A stretch of DNA of 22,643 nucleotides, taken from contig DNBN01000005.1 in assembly GCA_003491845.1 (NCBI GenBank), positions 2,821 to 25,463 on the forward strand, in the 5' to 3' direction. The notes below the pieces were generated by a model, which saw only the letters and a list, made by a program, of their open reading frames with translations, did not search any database and was not told the DNA's origin. The DNA comes from Porticoccaceae bacterium (lineage in GTDB: Bacteria; Pseudomonadota; Gammaproteobacteria; Pseudomonadales; Porticoccaceae). Positions within the stretch are counted from its first letter, which is position 1. Each line of letters starts with the position of its first letter. This document shows, in pieces, positions 14,790 through 22,013 of this stretch. The position numbers and the translations under genes were made by a program.

Positions 14790-15847
14790 GTGCTCACATC
14801 CAGTACGTGTCCGGGACCGGTCAACGATGAATCTATACTCGGTCGTGTAGCATTAAGAACTGTTAATTTATTTAAGGTTAAGTCAAACCCTTGCAAAGAC
14901 TGCTGTAAGATATTCGATGCAGCTTCTGCTTTGCTAGCTGAATCAGACCAAGAAGCCCACAAAATCATATCTATTTCTCTATTGGCTTTAACCGTTGTTT
15001 TCAGCCAAAGTGGTCCTAAATCCTCAGCATCTGTATGGAGGTTTATAACCCAATCTGAAGACCCTCCATCATCTTTAGCAGCACCTCGCTCAAAATTCAC
15101 CTCCACCGGATTAGCATCATTAAAAGGGATTACAAAATGATAGGAAATTTGCTGACTTTGCCTTGCTTGAAGACCCTCTATCTGGTGGCCCTCTATTTCA
15201 TCTACTAACTGCCCAACGGACGCTTTCAATTCAGAAGTCAATTTTCCGTCGACCAATAGTTTGCGCATGAGCTGCTTTACATCCAAGCGACTTTGCATTT
15301 GGCGGGATAAAAAGAATTCTCCAAATAATCCCGATGCAACTAATGCTTGACGTATATTATCAGGCGACACATTCGCCATACTTAACAGTAACTGGCTGAA
15401 ACGTTGGGTAACCTCCGCATCACCCATCTGGCCAAGAAAAGCTTGCATGGCACCTGGCTGGAAAAGAGCCGCCTGAATAGATGGCTGATCGGGACGATAA
15501 AGAAGGCTTAACAATCGCGGCGAGGTCGCCACCGCAGATCCTGCAACCGGTATAGCCGCGTGATGAACGGCAACAGGCCTTAAGGTTTTTCCATTAGAGG
15601 TGGACTCAACGCGAAAATCAATGCGATCGCCCTCTTTAAAACGCTTACCAGCAGCCCACTCTAATTCACGGTTATTCAATAACAAAACTGCAGCCCCGTT
15701 TCGCGAAGCAATAATACCTCTTATCACTTGATTGTCGGCTAGTCCGACATCTCTGGCAAGCTGCTCGGAAACACGCACAACCGCAACACTCTCCATAGAC
15801 ACTGGAGAAAGTCGCGGAACCATGTTGAGTTGCTCTGGACCTAACAT
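14786..15847 (-). CDS. FliK-like hook-length control protein
   Basis: The 353-residue product ends with a domain resembling the Flg_hook (FliK C-terminal) family. WVINLHTDAEDLGPLWLKTT at about residues 266-285 matches the L-x-P-x-x-LG-x-L/V core, and AEAASNILQQSLQGFDLTLN, then KLTVLNA gives the following helix and strand. In FliK this domain contacts FlhB to switch substrate specificity. The N-terminal 225 residues are not recognisable in detail; GRFIEGDRIDFRVES-like spacing (GKRFKEGDRIDFRVES at about 68-83) suggests a small beta domain. It overlaps the FlhB C-domain gene by 4 nt, so the pair probably works together. Whether this is the main FliK or a second copy cannot be told here. Confidence 0.72.
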   Translation of the reverse strand: MLGPEQLNMVPRLSPVSMESVAVVRVSEQLARDVGLADNQVIRGIIASRNGAAVLLLNNRELEWAAGKRFKEGDRIDFRVESTSNGKTLRPVAVHHAAIPVAGSAVATSPRLLSLLYRPDQPSIQAALFQPGAMQAFLGQMGDAEVTQRFSQLLLSMANVSPDNIRQALVASGLFGEFFLSRQMQSRLDVKQLMRKLLVDGKLTSELKASVGQLVDEIEGHQIEGLQARQSQQISYHFVIPFNDANPVEVNFERGAAKDDGGSSDWVINLHTDAEDLGPLWLKTTVKANREIDMILWASWSDSASKAEAASNILQQSLQGFDLTLNKLTVLNATRPSIDSSLTGPGHVLDVST

Positions 15848-15903
15848 TTTTTGAGCCTTGGCTATTAAGCCGTTAACCCCAGTAGCTTATGACAAAATGC
15901 ACA

Positions 15904-16413
15904 CTAAGGGTAGCTTATCCAGTTCTTACGCTTGCGATTTGCCGTAGCAATGTCTGGTGCTGCTGTCTTGAAAATTGCCTGATGTATATCGGCACTGGTA
16001 GGCAATTTTAAGGTTTTATTAGCGTATAACCAGTGAGGGTTGTTGCGTCTAAACGCATGAGAGTTTGCCGCTACAATTGCATCTCTTAAAATGACTTTCT
16101 TAACTGGAAAATCTGGGAGTTGAGATTTAATAATTGAGTCTAATGTATCACCAAACTGAACCTGGTAATCATTGTCGCCCATATTACCCAATCGTTGTAA
16201 AACTGACGTCTCAAGCTCAGCTGAAGACCAACTTTTAACCGACGAGGATGATTTACTGCATTTGCAATTAGGGTCTTCTGGCTCACCCACAAGAAACTGT
16301 AAGGCTGCTTCTGCCTCTGCAATGTCTGCAATTGCTTGCCTGTCCGTTAAGCCAGACATAGCAACTACTGTAATGAGCAGAAAATAAACAGGCTGCTTAG
16401 TATTGAGTATCAT
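15904..16413 (-). CDS. Periplasmic FimV/LysM-like protein, function unknown
   Basis: The 169 residues start with a likely signal peptide (MILNTKQPVYFLLITVVAMS). Residues 82-139 resemble the LysM-like core of FimV/HubP proteins: DYQVQFGDTLDSIIKSQLPD, a helix with AIVAANSHAFRRNNPHW, then LYANKTLKLP, which parallels the ANPxAF...N...L..G..L.LP pattern. Such domains bind peptidoglycan, so a wall-associated role is inferred. A Cys-x-Cys pair in PNCKCSK (residues 50 and 52) precedes a Ser-rich linker. It lies between flgT and the FliK-like gene in one unit, with gaps of 87 and 56 nt; GAGGAT precedes the ATG. FimV and HubP are large polar organisers, but this protein has only the small domain and no transmembrane or TPR part. 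Confidence 0.62.
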   Translation of the reverse strand: MILNTKQPVYFLLITVVAMSGLTDRQAIADIAEAEAALQFLVGEPEDPNCKCSKSSSSVKSWSSAELETSVLQRLGNMGDNDYQVQFGDTLDSIIKSQLPDFPVKKVILRDAIVAANSHAFRRNNPHWLYANKTLKLPTSADIHQAIFKTAAPDIATANRKRKNWISYP

Positions 16414-16500
16414 AATTTAGTCATCCTCTTTTCACCTCACACATTAACAACGGATATATAAATCAAAACTCAATGTAACCTATTGAGCATAATATGAATC

Positions 16501-17724
16501 TTAAAAATAAGTCGCAACCAGTGTCGAGAGATCGCTTTTTCTATTCCACTCAGGACCCGCCACCTGCTGTAACACCGCAGAGTGTATATTCACCGATTCT
16601 ACCTTTGCTAAGGTAAGGCTAGATAACCCTTTGTCGGTTAGTGCCTGTTTAAGTAGATCTGGGTGGGTACTTATCAAAAACTGATCGCCTACAGTAATTC
16701 CGGCGACTCGCCCTGCGTTAATAACCAGTTTATTTTCATTCAAGCGACCATCCCTGATTTGAAATTGATGTGGCTTACAGGCCAAAGATTCACTCAACCC
16801 TTGAACAAAATCAGCCATAATAATTGACGTATCGGCTTCTAATGATAATGGTATTTTACCTTTGCTATAACCTCTACTAATCGCTGGATAATGTAATTTA
16901 CCGCCAGTTTTCCATAGAGATAAATTGGTGCTTCGATCTACTAATGCAAACTCATAAGTGATGTCCGCCGCTGGCCACGAGGCTTTTTCCGAACCTCTGC
17001 TAACTTGCGCTGCAGTAGATTTAAGAAATCTCGCCGATCGAGCAACACTCTGTTTAACCCAGCGAGAATAGCTGATATCGAACATATTAGTAGTCTCAGC
17101 GTGATTAAGTTTGATGTCTAGCCTATAAGGCACTCCATCGATTGATGTGCCAGATAAGTATTGATCATAGGACGAGGCATAGCTTACCTGAGAGCTTGCT
17201 GACCAATTTTTAGATAAACTTAGCCTGTTGATTAGGTGCTTTTCTATAAATCGTGCGACCTCCAAAAGCGAGTGATCTCCCACTTGATTAGCTTGACCAT
17301 GTAAGCGATCAGAATCCACAATGTTAACTAGCACCTGCCGGCGAAGGTTGATTTTTGCCTCACGACATGACCGGTCAGGCATAACAGTTGCTTTCATAGT
17401 CGCCTTGGAGCCTCTTTTGGCCTCCTCAAGATATGACATAACACGAACTCCGCGAATCCCAGCGCTAGTAGAAAGCACTGATGACTCATGTAGTTTGCCG
17501 GTGTTGTCCATGTATGCCATCGAATCGACTTGCACCTCCGCCCCCAATGCCAAATCAACCAACGCCTGTTTAACCGTTCTTAATTTAATCTCCGCTGGAT
17601 CTTGAGCAACCGAAGGTATGCCAAAAAGAAGTAATACGACACATATAACCCACTGCGGCATTACTCTGCTGCCAAAGAAATGAGGAGTAATCAAGGAACC
17701 AATTTTATTGGTAGCTAGCAGCAT
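16501..17724 (-). CDS. flgT: FlgT, flagellar H-ring protein
   Basis: FlgT belongs to the outer (H) ring around the L/P rings; it was described in Vibrio, where it helps recruit the stator-holding T ring. The 407-residue product has a signal peptide (MPQWVICVVLLLFGIPSVAQ core, residues 22-41). An N-terminal LPP20-like domain follows (KQALVDLALGAEVQVDS, then SAGIRGVRVMSYLEE), then the long middle domain, then a C-terminal beta domain from about residue 331 (NKLVINAGRVAGITVGDQFL, then LAKVESVNIHSAVLQQ). The length is close to Vibrio FlgT (about 375). I kept the upstream ATG because AAAGG lies 9 nt before it; ATG at 17661 would give a standard signal peptide but a poorer ribosome site. It is 60 nt after flgP. 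Confidence 0.83.
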   Translation of the reverse strand: MLLATNKIGSLITPHFFGSRVMPQWVICVVLLLFGIPSVAQDPAEIKLRTVKQALVDLALGAEVQVDSMAYMDNTGKLHESSVLSTSAGIRGVRVMSYLEEAKRGSKATMKATVMPDRSCREAKINLRRQVLVNIVDSDRLHGQANQVGDHSLLEVARFIEKHLINRLSLSKNWSASSQVSYASSYDQYLSGTSIDGVPYRLDIKLNHAETTNMFDISYSRWVKQSVARSARFLKSTAAQVSRGSEKASWPAADITYEFALVDRSTNLSLWKTGGKLHYPAISRGYSKGKIPLSLEADTSIIMADFVQGLSESLACKPHQFQIRDGRLNENKLVINAGRVAGITVGDQFLISTHPDLLKQALTDKGLSSLTLAKVESVNIHSAVLQQVAGPEWNRKSDLSTLVATYF

Positions 17725-17784
17725 GAGTTAACGCCTTTCAAAAGGTTTTCAGTAATCATTTGACCATCGGCATTTCATTTTAAA

Positions 17785-18285
17785 TCAGAGCCTGGCCAGC
17801 TTTTGCTGAGCCATAGACTCCAAATAAAGCTCTCGTAAATCATTGACGATAGAATTATTCAGCGACAAAGTAGTTTCGTAGGTATCTTCACCCACGGTAG
17901 TAATACTCACCAAACGAGCACCGTAAATAACTCCCTGAACGCGTGATCTAAAAGTGTCACTCTTAACAACCATCTCGGCAATGGTTGTTGTGGTATCTAG
18001 GTACTGTCCATAAACCTGCTCAAGAAGGGCCCTGTAGGCATCTAACTTAGATGCACGTATTGATAGAAGTCTCTGGTGCGCAGGGTTATCTCCTGCCTGA
18101 ATACTTATCACCGCATAGCCTGTGGCAACAATATTATCATTCTGGTCGACAATGGTTGAAACTACAGCAGCATTGTAATCGCCGTTATTAGTAGCACAGC
18201 TTATCAATGATAATACCAAAAGAACGGCACCAACAAACCTAGATCTTCTTTGTAATGAACTTATTACTGACTGGCTATTTTTCAT
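17785..18285 (-). CDS. flgP: FlgP, outer-membrane flagellar lipoprotein (H-ring, LPP20 family)
   Basis: FlgP is an outer-membrane lipoprotein of the H-ring disc in Vibrio and of the basal disc in Campylobacter. I chose ATG at 18285: AGGAA stands 7 nt before it, and the lipobox LISC then sits in a normal position (lipid Cys near residue 31). An in-frame ATG 33 nt upstream lacks this support. The 166 residues contain the LPP20 core: ATGYAVISIQAGDNPAHQRL, then LSIRASKLDAYRALLEQVYG, then TTIAEMVVKSDTFRSRVQGV, then ARLVSITTVGEDTYETTLSL. It heads the minus-strand unit with flgT, behind a probable sigma-28 promoter. FlgO, the usual partner, is not in this window. Confidence 0.85.
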   Translation of the reverse strand: MKNSQSVISSLQRRSRFVGAVLLVLSLISCATNNGDYNAAVVSTIVDQNDNIVATGYAVISIQAGDNPAHQRLLSIRASKLDAYRALLEQVYGQYLDTTTTIAEMVVKSDTFRSRVQGVIYGARLVSITTVGEDTYETTLSLNNSIVNDLRELYLESMAQQKLARL

Positions 18286-18380
18286 TGTAATTCCTACCGT
18301 GCATGTTGGGTGGGTCAAATTAAGTCATTAAGGATACCTTCATTTAGGCAGTTGCCAAAATAACTGTCTCCTATTAGTAG

Positions 18381-18407
18381 CTATCGACAGTTGCGGTAAA
18401 GCCTTGA
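18381..18407 (-). promoter_or_regulatory. Probable sigma-28 promoter for flgP-flgT and downstream genes
   Basis: On the minus strand TCAAGG starts a box whose TCAA is followed by 15 nt and then GTCGATAG. This resembles the Pseudomonas FliA form (TCAAG, then GCCGATA) with one mismatch in the -10 core. The leader to the flgP ATG would be about 90 nt. The spacing equals that of the flgM and flgL promoters in this window. Confidence 0.5.
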
Positions 18408-18448
18408 GCATAAATAACTCTAAAACCACACTTGCAGACTTTAATAAG

Positions 18449-18462
18449 GTCAATAGAATAAT
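18449..18462 (+). promoter_or_regulatory. Possible FleQ/FlrA-like half site upstream of the flhA promoter
   Basis: GTCAATAGAATAAT shares the full left half (GTCAATA) of the remembered FleQ box GTCAATAAATTGAC, with 10 of 14 positions in total. It lies just upstream of the sigma-54 promoter, where a master activator could bind. The right half is poor. Confidence 0.22.
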
Positions 18463-18472
18463 TGCTAAAAAA

Positions 18473-18488
18473 TGGCACGCATATTGCT
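18473..18488 (+). promoter_or_regulatory. Sigma-54 promoter of flhA-flhF-fleN
   Basis: TGGCACGCATATTGCT matches the consensus TGGCACG-N4-TTGCW at every defined position, with correct GG-to-GC spacing. The predicted start is near 18499, giving a leader of about 73 nt to the flhA ATG. Sigma-54 plus FleQ/FlrA-type activation of flhA is known in Pseudomonas and Vibrio. Confidence 0.9.
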
Positions 18489-18571
18489 TATATCTGAATA
18501 ACTACGTATTTTAAGCCTCTAACATTCTGGCTTAAAATATTAACTAACTGAAATATATAGGTTTTTATTTG

Positions 18572-20680
18572 ATGTCTACTGCACTGCTGTCAACCCTACG
18601 ACAGGACATGTCGAAAATCGAACTCTCAGGGTTGGGAATTCCATTCATAGTCTTGTTGATTATTGCGATGTTAATTCTGCCGCTGCCATCTTTTTTATTA
18701 GACTTTTTATTCACCTTCAATATTCTTATAGGTGTGGTGATCATTATGATTGCCATCAATAGCTCGAAACCTTTGGACTTCTCATCTTTCCCTTCTATAT
18801 TGCTAATCGCTACAATGTTGCGCTTAGGGTTAAATGTTGCCTCTACACGCTTAGTCCTAGTAAAAGGTCACGAAGGTCCCGATGCTGCAGGAAAGGTCAT
18901 TGAAGCCTTTGGTGCTTTTGTTATCGGCGGCAATTATCTTGTCGGTTTTATCATTTTCTCGATCCTAATGATTATTAATTTTATCGTTGTTACCAAGGGC
19001 GCTGGACGAGTATCAGAGGTTATTGCACGATTTACCTTAGATGCTATGCCTGGTAAACAAATGGCGATCGATGCTGATTTAAATGCTGGTGTTATTGACC
19101 AAGACACTGCTAGAAACCGCAGAGAAGAAATATCACAAGAATCTGACTTTTTTGGCTCAATGGACGGTGCATCTAAATTTGTTCGCGGTGATGCAGTTGC
19201 CGGCCTTCTTATATTGCTTATTAATATAGTTGGCGGTCTTGTTATAGGTTTAACTCAGCATGATCTCAGCTTTACCGAAGCAGGAAAAATTTATGTTTTG
19301 TTAACTATTGGTGATGGTCTTGTCGCCCAGATACCTTCGCTATTACTTTCTCTTGCAACAGCTATTATCGTCACCCGGGTAACCACCGCGGAAACGATGA
19401 CTAATCAAGCTAAAAACCAGCTTGGCAATCCTGTTGCCTTAATTATTGCTGGAGGTATTATTATTCTACTGGGCTTGGTTCCTGGCATGCCAACACTAAT
19501 ATTTTTAGCCCTTGGGGGTGCCGCAACAGCTGGCGGTATGTGGCTATACAAAAATCCTACTGATCCTAATACTGCCGAAACAGCTGGTGAACTGCAAACC
19601 GAGCAGGCTCCAGATCCAATGCTTGAAGATCTAAACTGGGACGATGTTGAGCAAGTAGATCTCGTGGGCCTTGATATAGGTTATGGACTAATCCCGCTGG
19701 TTAATCCCGAAACGGGAGGACAATTGCTGCCTCGTGTGAAAGGTATTCGCAAAAAACTTTCAGCAGAACTTGGATTCCTAATCCAGCCAATAAGAATTAG
19801 AGACGATTTAGACCTTGATCCAGATGTATATCATATTGTTATGAATGGTGTAGTGCGCGGTAAGGGAAATATCAAGATCGGCAAAGAAATGGCCATTAAT
19901 CCCGGCGAAGTTTTCGGTACATTACAAGGAGAGGCTACCAAAGAGCCTGCTTTCGGACTTGATGCCATTTGGATCGACCCCTCTCAACGGGACTATGCCC
20001 GAACCCTCGGATACACCGTAGTTGACTCAGCCACAGCGATTGCAACTCACCTAAATACCTTACTTAGAAATAACTCTTCGGAGCTTCTAAGTCATGATGA
20101 AACTCAGCAGTTACTAGATAAAGTCGCCGCACGTTCACCCAAATTAGTAGAAGATCTAGTACCAGGTAAACTACCACTAGCAACAGTAACTAAAGTGTTA
20201 CAAAACGTGCTGAATGAAGGTGTTTCAGTGCGCGACATGAGGACCATTATTGAAGCTCTGTCGACTGAGAGTGCGCGAACTCAAGATGCAGACGAATTAA
20301 CAGCAACGGTCAGACCTCGACTTGGCAGAATGATCGTACAAAGTCTTGTTGATGTAAACGACAGCCTACCAGTAATGACACTCAATCCTGGTCTAGAGCA
20401 GATGCTACACAACGTACTTCAGCAGAGCAGTAATCCTCAAAATGCTGTGATTGAGCCTCAACTTGCAGAGGGTCTTTTCCAATCGCTGGCAACTAATTCT
20501 CAGGAAGTGGAAAATCAAGGACACCCAGCTGTATTAGTTGTATCACCGGGAATACGTCCTTGGTTAGCAAAAATTATTAAACATCGGCTTGCAGATCTGA
20601 CGGTGCTCTCATACAGCGAAATCCCTGATGATCAATCAGTACAGGTTGTCGCCACAATTGACGTAGACAATACCAATTAA
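18572..20680 (+). CDS. flhA: FlhA, flagellar type III export gate membrane protein
   Basis: FlhA forms the ring-shaped export gate that couples proton flow to protein export and docks chaperone-substrate complexes. The 702-residue product has about eight membrane segments in its first 320 residues, then a linker (about 325-350) and a large cytoplasmic domain. The FHIPEP family block is intact: KPLDFSSFPSILLIATMLRL, GPDAAGKVIEAFGAFVIGGN, then GSMDGASKFVRGDA containing the conserved essential Asp. The cytoplasmic part carries VDSATAIATHLNTLLRNNSS, then ELLSHDETQQLL and VSVRDMRTIIEALS, all family features. I prefer ATG at 18572 over the adjacent TTG. The ribosome site is weak (AGG about 10 nt away). 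flhB, often just upstream in relatives, is not here. Confidence 0.97.
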   Translation: MSTALLSTLRQDMSKIELSGLGIPFIVLLIIAMLILPLPSFLLDFLFTFNILIGVVIIMIAINSSKPLDFSSFPSILLIATMLRLGLNVASTRLVLVKGHEGPDAAGKVIEAFGAFVIGGNYLVGFIIFSILMIINFIVVTKGAGRVSEVIARFTLDAMPGKQMAIDADLNAGVIDQDTARNRREEISQESDFFGSMDGASKFVRGDAVAGLLILLINIVGGLVIGLTQHDLSFTEAGKIYVLLTIGDGLVAQIPSLLLSLATAIIVTRVTTAETMTNQAKNQLGNPVALIIAGGIIILLGLVPGMPTLIFLALGGAATAGGMWLYKNPTDPNTAETAGELQTEQAPDPMLEDLNWDDVEQVDLVGLDIGYGLIPLVNPETGGQLLPRVKGIRKKLSAELGFLIQPIRIRDDLDLDPDVYHIVMNGVVRGKGNIKIGKEMAINPGEVFGTLQGEATKEPAFGLDAIWIDPSQRDYARTLGYTVVDSATAIATHLNTLLRNNSSELLSHDETQQLLDKVAARSPKLVEDLVPGKLPLATVTKVLQNVLNEGVSVRDMRTIIEALSTESARTQDADELTATVRPRLGRMIVQSLVDVNDSLPVMTLNPGLEQMLHNVLQQSSNPQNAVIEPQLAEGLFQSLATNSQEVENQGHPAVLVVSPGIRPWLAKIIKHRLADLTVLSYSEIPDDQSVQVVATIDVDNTN

Positions 20681-20697
20681 TTAAAAGGTTAAGAAAA

Positions 20698-21918
20698 ATG
20701 GAGTTACAAAGAATTCTCGCAAAAGACACTCGTTCAGCAATGGAACAAATTCATACACTGTATGGAAGCGATGCTTTGGTGGTGTCTAATAAAAAAGCGA
20801 AGGGGAAAACTGAGGTCATCGTTGCTATAGAGATAGCCGCAGAAGCACAAACCATGCTTAATGATCTACAAGTACCACGACAAGAATCGCCTATACCAAC
20901 ACCAACAATGGGAGCTGATTTCCAACAAATAATGGAATCAAAGGTTTTTACGCCGTCCGTGACTGCTATTGAGCAATCATCAGTTCTAGATACGACTATT
21001 GTTGTTAAAGACAATATTCAAAATAGGCCTCAGGATGACAACAAAGACTACTTAAAAGCGCGAGAGCTGGTGGATCTTGTCAAATTAGAACTTCATGCTA
21101 TGCGCAGAGAACTCAAAATTTCTCAGCAAATAGACGCACAATCAACAACCATAGACGGCGTTCCTCACTTAGCCTCGCTCAAGGAGGCGCTGCAGTCCAC
21201 AGGAATGCCCGCCCCACTGAGAATACTGGTTAATGATATTATTGCCGATAATGAAAATGTACCGTCGGCAATCAAAACAATTTCATCTATCTTTGGAAAT
21301 GCTATTAACCATCTTAATGTTATTGACGATATGCGTGGTGTTCATATTATTGCCGGACGCCTAGGTATTGAAAATAGCGTTATGGCAATGCGTCTGGCAC
21401 GACAAAAAGCCGCCACTTATGGAGCTAATAATGTCGCCGTGATCAGCTTTACTGATAACCAGTCAGATAATTGGAGTCAAACTCAGCTGTTTGGGCTCAA
21501 CTCAGGCATAGAGACCTATAGAGCCAGTACACCGGCTATGCTGATGGAAATACTATCTCAGCTATCCTCTTATGAGTTAGTTATAATTGAAACAACTGGC
21601 CTCGAACTGGAAGTCAATTTAACAACATTTGCAAAACTAATACCTCATGCAAAGCAACACTTAGTGATATCCGCAGATGCCTCAGAAATCTCAACAAATA
21701 GATACCTCACAAACGAAGCCCTTAACTGGAGCTCTGTGATGCTGTCTCAATTGGAGTCAGACGTTTTCCCTTGGGCTGTGATAAATGCATTAATGGCTTC
21801 CCCCGTACCAGTGTCTCTTGCATCCTCTTCCTCTTCGGTAACAAAAGAAGCAACGTCAGTAAATGGTTTTTCACTAACTGAGAATGCGTTACTAAACCTA
21901 CCGATGAGCACTATTTAA
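20698..21918 (+). CDS. flhF: FlhF-like protein with degenerate SRP-type GTPase domain
   Basis: FlhF is normally an SRP-family GTPase that marks the pole and sets flagellar number together with FleN/FlhG. Position (17 nt after flhA, before fleN) and the N-terminal B domain (MELQRILAKDTRSAMEQIHT, then LYGSDALVVSN) identify it as FlhF. The NG region keeps the family's spacing, but every nucleotide motif is altered. G1, normally GPTGVGKTT, reads AGRLGIENSV (residues 219-228), losing the Lys. The TTDTYRIGA-type motif reads SFTDNQSDN. G3 DTAG reads ETTG (298-301). G4 TKLDE reads SQLES (350-354). At 406 residues it is near the usual 390-450, so it is not truncated. The frame is open, so this looks like a maintained protein that does not bind GTP in the usual way. 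AAAAGG precedes the ATG. Confidence 0.85.
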   Translation: MELQRILAKDTRSAMEQIHTLYGSDALVVSNKKAKGKTEVIVAIEIAAEAQTMLNDLQVPRQESPIPTPTMGADFQQIMESKVFTPSVTAIEQSSVLDTTIVVKDNIQNRPQDDNKDYLKARELVDLVKLELHAMRRELKISQQIDAQSTTIDGVPHLASLKEALQSTGMPAPLRILVNDIIADNENVPSAIKTISSIFGNAINHLNVIDDMRGVHIIAGRLGIENSVMAMRLARQKAATYGANNVAVISFTDNQSDNWSQTQLFGLNSGIETYRASTPAMLMEILSQLSSYELVIIETTGLELEVNLTTFAKLIPHAKQHLVISADASEISTNRYLTNEALNWSSVMLSQLESDVFPWAVINALMASPVPVSLASSSSSVTKEATSVNGFSLTENALLNLPMSTI

Positions 21919-21944
21919 GCATCATTTGAAGAGGATTAAGAGCT

Positions 21945-22013
21945 ATGAAAGAAAATCAGGAGTATGATAAGGTGAATGTCTGTTTTGAACGGTCTTTAAG
22001 GCAAAAAATATGA
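21945..22013 (+). CDS. Possible 22-codon ORF coupled to fleN
   Basis: Between flhF and fleN there is an ATG with a good ribosome site (AGAGG, about 10 nt upstream), followed by 22 codons, MKENQEYDKVNVCFERSLRQ then KI, and a TGA that overlaps the fleN ATG (ATGA). I recognise no family. It may serve as a leader peptide that couples ribosomes onto fleN. It could also be the remnant of an N-terminal extension of FlhG, since a -1 slip on the A6 run at 22003-22008 would fuse it to fleN. Translation is unproven. Confidence 0.35.
   Translation: MKENQEYDKVNVCFERSLRQKI

Noticed and set aside
14640..15140. 166-codon open frame on the plus strand
   Set aside because: It is antisense to the FliK-like and FlhB-like genes, which have family matches and coupled start/stop signals; no product-like features were seen.
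15904..16413. Calling this gene FlgO
   Set aside because: Position next to flgT suggested it, but the sequence shows no lipobox or FlgO-like domain; the C-terminal part is LysM/FimV-like.
16469..16487. Inverted repeat CTCAAT/ATTGAG in the gap after flgT
   Set aside because: A 6-bp AT-rich stem with a 7-nt loop and no T-tract; too weak to call a terminator or operator.
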